Of a DNA stretch of 39,973 nt, positions 33,115-39,973 are shown in pieces. The stretch is from contig JBBBWG010031509.1 in NCBI GenBank assembly GCA_037176905.1, positions 4,983 through 44,955 on the forward strand, in the 5' to 3' direction. Under the pieces are notes generated by a model. It worked only from the letters and a program-made list of their open reading frames with translations. It was not told where the DNA came from and ran no database searches. Position 1 is the stretch's first letter. Each line of letters opens with the position of its first letter. Position numbers and translations under genes: made by a program. Source of the DNA: Azolla pinnata (Eukaryota; Streptophyta; Polypodiopsida; Salviniales; Salviniaceae).

Positions 33115-36100
33115 TTTCATGTTCATGAAAACAGATTTGTTCCAGCTTTTCACATAATATTCCTGACTTTATAGATGTTAAACAAGGGAGAGTTCTTCTG
33201 GAATCTATGCAGTTGAAGGTGGTGAAAATTCAAGCTTATTTCAATATTTGAAAACTGTAATTTGCTCAAAATTAACCAAAATGTTTTCCAATAGCTGCAA
33301 CTAGTTGCACCATTTGAGCCACACCATCTCTTTGATTATAGGTTGCAAAGAGCACGCACAGGAAATCGTAATGTAAGTCTTCATATGTGATTTTTTCAAT
33401 GCAGTTATATTGTTATTGCATTCATTTTGACGAATGCCGTATGAAACCTGAATAATTTTGGCTTATGCATATGAAAGTCTTTGTATGTTCCCTTGATAAT
33501 CTTGTTAGTATCCGTATCCCAAATAATGCCAAGCCCTTTGTTTATATGAGAGGCATAAAAAAGGACAAGGAAGAAGTCTATAAAATGCATCCGTTTGTCA
33601 TTCTAATTCCATCTGCCCCTGATGGTCATCATATCATACTCTTTAGAATTGGGTTGAAATCTTTCTAAGAGCTGATGGAATATGGGTCCTTGGCTTCTAC
33701 GTTTCAATGTCTTGTGATCCAGGTTGTATGGTTCTATTCTGGCCCCATTTCAAAGAGACTTAGAGAGGAATACCCTTCTACACTCCCTTAGTTCCTGTAA
33801 GTTAGTACATAGTCCACCCCTTTGGGAAAAGATGTAGTATCAGTTAGGACATTGGTTGATGTTTGGATCCGAAGCATGCTTTGCCAAAAGAGGTTTTTTT
33901 CAAAATTTCCACTGCTGCCCAGTATTAGTTGAAGATAATCACAATCCTATTGATGCATACAAGATCACTTTAATCACTTCTAAAAATTATTACTTGGCTT
34001 ATGATTTAATGCAATTGATCTGCAGGCTGCCTGACCCATCAATATGGCTATCAACTGAATCTGAAACTGATCGCTTTTTTAATATAGGTCACACTACCAA
34101 GTGATGGACCATTGAGGTCAAATAGTGAGGACTCCCACATTGGCCAGGACTCTCGTTCAGAACTTATAAGGTCAATACTGTGCATGTTGGGTGGGGCTTC
34201 ATGTTTCCTTTAACTTGCATGTTGGTGCTACTTGCTCTTCCCGTTCGTTTGGCGCCATGTGAAATGGATGAGTCAGTTCCCACTAGTCCACCTTGAGAAA
34301 TGGTCTATGGAGTTCATTTCATCAATTTGGGTGCAAGTAGAACCACAAAAAACCTTGTGTGGAATTTGATTAACCACACTGTAGACTACACAAGATAGCC
34401 AAAAGTAAGTATGGTCAAAAAGAATTCCAAGAGGAAGAGTAAGAGTCTGAAGTATTGTGTTGACCTTGACGTTCGACCTCTACAGAACGGTAGCTGAGGG
34501 TCTGAACCACCGTGATAGATATAGTCTGCTAAGAAAAGAAGGCAAACATGGGCTTGAAAATATGATATTCTTATTAAGTGATGAATTATGCAAATCTAAA
34601 TAGAATGCGGTATGAATGCATTTACAAAAACAGACTGTCACCGAATCCGCCAATCTAGCTATGCACTTGATCTGAAACTGATAACTGCTAATTGTTTCTA
34701 AACCTTCGAACTGGCCAATGTCATTTCATGTTGGGCTTCAGTCAGTTTTCAGTCTTTCAACCTTTCTATTGCAGGACAATATAGTAATTTGTCAGGAATT
34801 TGTTGATCCATGGCCCAAGCATTCATTTCCAACATTGGTCTCTAATAGAATTCTTGGCCTCACAACTGGCAAAGCTTTTATGGTGGTCAGATTTCTGTTC
34901 AGACAGCATTAAATGATCCCTCCAGCTTATTCAGCTGCAAATCAAATGGATAATCACACCTTGAACAAGAAATGGATGGTGAATTGTGCTTTTATATAGA
35001 GCAGTGCTAGTTTACATTTTAGAGCCAACTTGTTTCTTACTAACTTGGCAATCATTAGGTGTAAAAGACATGCCCTCGCATCTCACTGTTTTCTTCTTTG
35101 ATTTATCGATCGGCTCATATATGTGTGCGTGCGTGTGTGGATTTGCCTGTAGTGCAAAGAGCTTCATGCTCTCTGCAGTCAGATTCCGCTTCCTGATGAT
35201 TGATCGTCCTTGGCATCTACCTACTTCAACATGTTTGGATCCTTGTGAATGTAGGTACATGGATCCTTGAATCCCCCTAAACCCTAAGGCCTTACTGTTT
35301 TAGGGGGTTCTCTACTTGCTTGATATTGATCTATCCTGTAAAGTAAACTGCAATCCCTAAACTCCAACTTTTTTCCTTAACCAAAACCCATAAATCTGAT
35401 CCTTAAACCCAACATTACAGAGGAAGGCATTCCCTTATGTGCTTGATAAAAACGTAAACGTAGCATATTTGAAACATCACTGATGTTAGCTATGTGAACT
35501 CTAGAAGTTGCATTGATTTCCTTTTTGATCATTTGATCAATGCTCTAATTTTATTGACTTTTAAGCCATTAAAGCTGATTGGGCTCATGCTTGATTTTGT
35601 TTTCAATTGATTTGAACCCGTCTCAGCTGGTCCATGCTGTTGCAAGTTCCTATAGCAGTGCATGCACCTTTCCCATACCATCCACAAATTTGGATGGAGG
35701 TGTAATATTTACTGAGAGAGTTCGTTGGGCATCCGATGGCCCTTTAATGGTAAAAACTTGAGTTGCAATTTGTATCATGGTCTAATAGAAAGAGCAGGCA
35801 GGCACACAATGTCTTGCATTCATCTGGCAGACTTTGTTTGAACCCTTACTTTATGGTGCAGCTCCCGCTCCCTAATATTTTGCTTGATTCTGGATGATAA
35901 TGTGAGCTTGTGAAATGTGGATGGATAGGCAAGAACATTTGGGGCACATCATGACAAGACATTTTGTGAGAAATTAAAGGTGGTATGATGCCGATAAACG
36001 GTTCCTTTGACATGACAAATTGAGCGTAGGTAGGGAATCATGGAATAGGGTATCATTTTTTAGGTTTATATGGTCCCGAATCCATATAACCCATTTAGAT

Positions 36101-37118
36101 GAGGGCTAGCATAACCACTGGAGTTTTCTATGAAAGAAACAAAGGTTTTCTGCTTGTGCTGTTTGATAGATTATTCATTGGCTATATATACTTCACACAA
36201 TGAAGGGATTTGAGTAAGTCGAACGGAAGATGCGATTCCTCAATGGGCCCGACAGCATTCATCAAGAGAGCAAAAGAGAAAAATGGAATCGTTTTAACAT
36301 TCTTCCAAAGGGCTGCTCAGAGTACCATCGCAGTGTTGTTACTGTCATAGCTTGTGCTTACAGAAAATTGCAGACGAAGGCCACATTGTCGCAACGATGC
36401 TGATGTTAGTGAAATGGTGTTAAACTTGGTTGAGGGCATGGATCAGATGCATGATGATCTTCTCCAGCACAACGATATTTCGGCTGTCTCGGATCTTTAT
36501 TCATGTATATCTTTACCGAGATTCCGTTGATGTCCCTGTCATGCTTCAGTACTAGGATGGGAGGGGGAAGGGACCTACAAGGCACTTGCAGCTGCATCAG
36601 CAAGGATTCCCATTTGTCGTTAAGCTGCTAGATCCAAGTCAACACTTATAATCAGATTATGCTTTGGGCTTACAGAGATTGTTCTCGATTTGGCATCATG
36701 GGCTGCTGCTCTTTGCTTATATTTTCACAGCTTCATTGATTCCCTCGGAGATGTCTTCTTTTCATGTCCCCTGTTCATCAGAAAAGGCCGCCAAAAGGTT
36801 AAACCAGACTAGTCTGGGTGCAGGTAGGTAGAAGGCACACCTAACAACTAAGCACATGATGATCCAAGTGGTATACATAAACAAGAACAGTCAAAAAAGT
36901 GTTACCCAGTAAATCTGACATAAGAGACTGTGGGAATGTACTCTGAGTGTGTGTAATGATTTTACAAGAAGCCCAAATATCAAGGCAAACCCATGTACAT
37001 GATTCTTTTGGAATACATATGTATTTGTGTATGTATGTATAATGTGAGCATATCCTGTTTGTGTTGTGTGTGTGGGTATGCCCCACATGAAATCGGCAGC
37101 GATAAACCAGTTGCATAA
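33115..37118. other. Long region with no confident gene
   Basis: There is one exon-like cassette at 33295-33372 (AATAG before it, GTAAGT after it, 26 codons open), but I could not join it to others. A short inverted repeat lies at 35273-35307. GT-rich stretches lie near 35120-35142 and 36945-37075. No mobile-element termini or conserved protein are seen. Confidence 0.4.
35273..35307. repeat. Short inverted repeat CCCCCTAAA...TTTAGGGGG
   Basis: A perfect 9 bp stem (35273-35281 and 35299-35307) encloses a 17 nt loop that contains part of a telo-box-like AAACCCTAAGG. It could fold as a hairpin in RNA; no function is evident. Confidence 0.7.
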
Positions 37119-37416
37119 GATGATGATAATGTAGCACTAATCTTGATTGATATGTCGATAATTCATGCTGATGCCCATTGCGCTGTATTGTTATGTCCAC
37201 AGATGGGGCAGCAACAGCTCACAAAACACCAGCTTCCAAGCGAGAGAGGCTTCTAGAAACAGAACAAGATGATGATAATGTAGCACTAATCTTGATTGAT
37301 ATGCCGATAAATTCATGCTAATGCCCATTCCACTGCATTGTTATATCCACAGATGGGCGGCAAACAGCTCACAAAACACCAGCTTCCAAGCGAGAGAGGC
37401 TTCTAGAAACAGAACA
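37119..37416. repeat. 148 bp tandem duplication, two copies
   Basis: Copies begin AGATGATGATAATGTAGCAC at 37119 and 37267 and end GAGGCTTCTAGAAACAGAACA. They differ by about a dozen substitutions and one-base indels, so the event is fairly recent. No coding content is apparent. Confidence 0.93.
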
Positions 37417-38567
37417 TCGAACCGAAGCGGTGGTCGGATCGGAGCTCTCCCTTTTTTTCCTTGTTCGAACTTTTGTCGTCTTCCAGCCTCTCTTACAGTT
37501 ATGGAAGACAGTGATAGTTCTCCATCCTTCGATCCTTTTTTGATGCTCATATATGGTACATGCAAAACCCTGGGCAGAAGAATGTGGCGAAACAATTAGT
37601 TATCCGAGACAGCGATGGATCTTACCTTCATTCCATCTGCATCGACGTACCACCGGCGATGGTCTGCACATCATATCGGACCAGGCCCCAATAATTTGTC
37701 AATTATAAGAGATCCTAGAGCATACATGATGCCATTTGTCTGCATATACAAATCCATTTCTGGCATGTTAAAGCTGATCTTTCATTTCTACAGAAATCTT
37801 GGGGCGGAATTCGACATCAAATAGGTGATCGCATGGGGCAATGAAGCCGGAATGTTGAGAAGCAAATTTGCCCTGATGGTTCCCAAGGGTTTTCATCACA
37901 ACAGCAGAAAATCTTCGGCTGGCTGATAGTGTTTTCTTTTTCTTTTTCATGGGTCATGGAACCCTAATTCGAGTTTGCAAGCTGTGCTGTAAAACACTGA
38001 TGGAGAATGAAACCTGTCGGTGGCAGGTGCGTACCCTGCTTCCATTCTCCACCGTATCTCATGCTCTCAGGCAGAAAGGAGGCTCGCCGATTCGATGACA
38101 GGATGGAAATTGTTAATTTGTCTGAGATCGGGCAAGACTGCCGAAGAAGAAGAAGAAGAAGAAGAAGAAGAATGCATCAGATATACACCATTGGCTGAGC
38201 AGATCTTCCGTAGATGGATCCATAGAAAGCAAGTTCCCATCGCATCCGTTCGGGACTGTAATGCCTCGGGTGCATTTGGCACAGAGCCCAAGCGACAGAA
38301 AGATGATTTAAACAGCACTGTAGCGCCAATGAAAAAGGGCCCAAAGGAAAGAACACAAAATCCAGCAAGGAAGAGGAAGCACACTCTCATCTGAACTGAT
38401 CTGATCTTGTTCCTCCCTCTAATACTGTGCTGAAATGCTTCAGGATGGAGAGAAGCAGTTGCCCCTTTGTACATGATGGCCCGGTATCCAAGGACGCATT
38501 CTGCCAGCAGGTGTATTAGAGTAGGGTTTTAGGGTTGCATCCTGCTGACAGAAACCAGTCTGTAGAC
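37417..38567. other. Unassigned; contains a (GAA)10 microsatellite
   Basis: GAA triplets run at 38143-38172. Frames crossing this run encode poly-Glu or poly-Arg on the plus strand and are low-complexity. No gene is recognised in the stretch. Confidence 0.45.
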
Positions 38568-39344
38568 TGTATGTGCATTGCAAATTCAGGGCGAACTGTA
38601 TGTAGGATGTGTTAATCTGGGGCCGGGAAATTTGGCAAAGGCAAAACCAATAATTGCCACAAAGCACAGAAATGAGAATCACCAGATGTGCATTGCAAAT
38701 TCGGGGTGAACTGTATGTAGCATGTGTTAATCCGGGGCAATTTGGCAAAGGCAAAACCAATAATTGCCACAAAGCAAAGAAATGAGAATCACCAGATGTG
38801 CATTGCAAATTTCATTGCAAATTCAGGGCGAACTGTATGTAGCATGTGTTAATCCGGGGCAATTCAGCAAAACCAACAATGCCACAAGGCAGAGAAATGA
38901 GAATCACCAGATGTGCATTGCAAATTCAGGGTGAACTAACTGTATGTAGCATGTGTTAATCCAGGGCGATTTGGCAAAGGCAAAACCAACAATGCCACAA
39001 CGCAGAGAAATGAGAATCACCAGATGTGCATTGCAAATTCAGGGTGAACTGTATGTAGCATGTGTTAATCCAGGGCGATTTGGCAAAGGCAAAACCAACA
39101 ATGCCACAAGGCAGAGAAATGAGAATCACCAGATGTGCATTGCAAATTCAGGGTGAACTGTATGTAGCATGTGTTAATCTGGGGCGATTTGGCAACGGCC
39201 AAACCAACAATGCCACCAAGCAGAGACATGAGAATCACCATATGCGCATTGCAAATCCAGGGTGAACTGCATGTGTTAATCCGGGGCGATTCAGCAAAGG
39301 CCGAACCAACAAATGCCACAATGCAGAGAAATGAGAATCACCAT
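38568..39344. repeat. Tandem array, ~109-115 bp unit, about 7 copies
   Basis: The marker GTGCATTGCAAATT occurs at 38573, 38688, 38798, 38913, 39026, 39135 and, altered, 39244. Each unit continues CAGGGTGAACTGTATGTAGC, ATGTGTTAATCCGGGG, TTGGCAAAGGCAAAACCAA and GCCACAA-GCAGAGAAATGAG. Copies are highly similar except the last, which has lost GTATGTA-type sequence. One unit carries a local TTCATTGCAAA duplication near 38811. Confidence 0.95.
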
Positions 39345-39973
39345 CGCTGGGAGCATCTGAGAGGTGCGCATTTCCCCAGAACACAGGCATAGCTCCGAGC
39401 ATCTGTGCAACGGAAACAGTCGTTGGACCTCGGGAGAAACTGGTGAATTCCCATTGCAGGCACATCCCATATCCTGAAGAGCTGCAGGAGGCATGCCATG
39501 GCACGTGTGGGAGACCCGACCACATCTAGCATGGGGGGAGAGAGCATCATTCCCGATGCAGCAGCAGGTCCTCCTGAATCCCTCTGATTCCATCAATCAA
39601 GCATCATGGCCATCAATCCTCAGCTTCAATCTTCCTCTTCCTTCCTCCTCCTCGCATCATGACCATCATCATCAGCACCATCATCATGGCCACCACCATC
39701 AGCAGCACCATCATCAGTACCACAATTGGGGCAGCAGCTGCTGCAGCACCATCATCATGAGAGACATAAGGGTCGGGTGGGGGGGGCAATTCCCCACAGA
39801 GAAACAACAAGATCCCTTGCTTCAGGCGCACAACAATACATTCCTTCCCGCCTTTCCTTTCCCCTCCTTTTGCTTTCTCCCTCTCCATGTCTTGCTTCCA
39901 TGGCGTGGCTCTCATCAGGCTTTGAATTCTCCCCTCTCCCATGACAGTTACCACAAAGATGGACCGATCCATC
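39345..39973. other. Unassigned right edge with CAT/CAG simple sequence
   Basis: 39655-39760 is rich in CATCAT, CACCAT and CAGCAG words, ending in GCAGCAGCTGCTGCAGC. This opens a Met/Val/Ala-rich frame on the minus strand that looks like a repeat by-product. No gene is recognised before the window ends. Confidence 0.45.

Noticed and set aside
37119..37175. C/D-box snoRNA-like pattern (ATGATGA ... CTGA)
   Set aside because: The flanks do not form a terminal stem, and the second copy has CTAA instead of CTGA.
37673..37692. TCGGACCAGGC, resembling the 5' part of miR166
   Set aside because: Only the first 11 or so bases match, and no miR166-star-like arm lies upstream in a foldable position.
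39613..39972. Minus-strand frame of 119 codons, Met/Val/Ala-rich
   Set aside because: It comes from the CATCAT/CAGCAG simple sequence and runs to the window edge.

Overview
The window is nuclear DNA of a land plant, most likely a flowering plant; I cannot place it further. The evidence is intron-rich genes with GT-AG splice sites, AT-rich introns, plant-type proteins, telo-box motifs (AAACCCTA) and much non-coding tandem repeat DNA. I rebuilt the genes by hand by joining exons in phase and comparing them with known plant families. No bacterial, viral or mobile-element gene was recognised.

Layout from left to right. (1) 1-850: about 3.2 copies of a 240-274 bp tandem repeat carrying telo-box motifs. 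(2) 851-2653: no gene recognised. (3) 2654-14474, minus strand: an intact 34-exon gene for an ECA3-type P-type calcium/manganese pump (1002 aa). (4) 14475-17432: divergent intergenic region with simple repeats, then a degenerate array packed with WRKY W-box hexamers, then a telo-box and a CTT-rich leader. (5) 17433-21907, plus strand: an intact 8-exon cyclin L gene (448 aa). (6) 21908-25346: mostly unassigned, with one weak three-exon small ORF and an 81-84 bp repeat. (7) 25347-26904, minus strand: a 4-exon SSU72 RNA polymerase II CTD phosphatase gene (193 aa) whose first intron looks U12-type. (8) 26905-32143: SSU72 upstream region with a diverged ~165 bp repeat, then a ~102 bp higher-order array, then a GATC-rich stretch. 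(9) 32144-33039, plus strand: a small LYR-motif protein gene (about 87 aa). (10) 33040-39973: no confident gene; a 148 bp tandem duplication, a 7-copy ~110 bp array and CAT-rich simple sequence.

Gene arrangement: ECA3 and cyclin L are head to head, cyclin L and SSU72 converge, and SSU72 and the LYR gene are head to head. Both divergent spacers contain tandem arrays. Cyclin L (partner of CDKG/CDK11-type kinases in splicing) and SSU72 (CTD dephosphorylation) both act on RNA polymerase II transcription and RNA processing. Plant genes are not normally in operons, so I read the neighbourhood as chance rather than a pathway cluster.

I did not find a clearly new biological system. The observations most worth checking are the W-box array upstream of cyclin L, the probable U12 intron in SSU72, the triplicated splice-donor sequence in ECA3, and the higher-order array that is open in all three minus frames.
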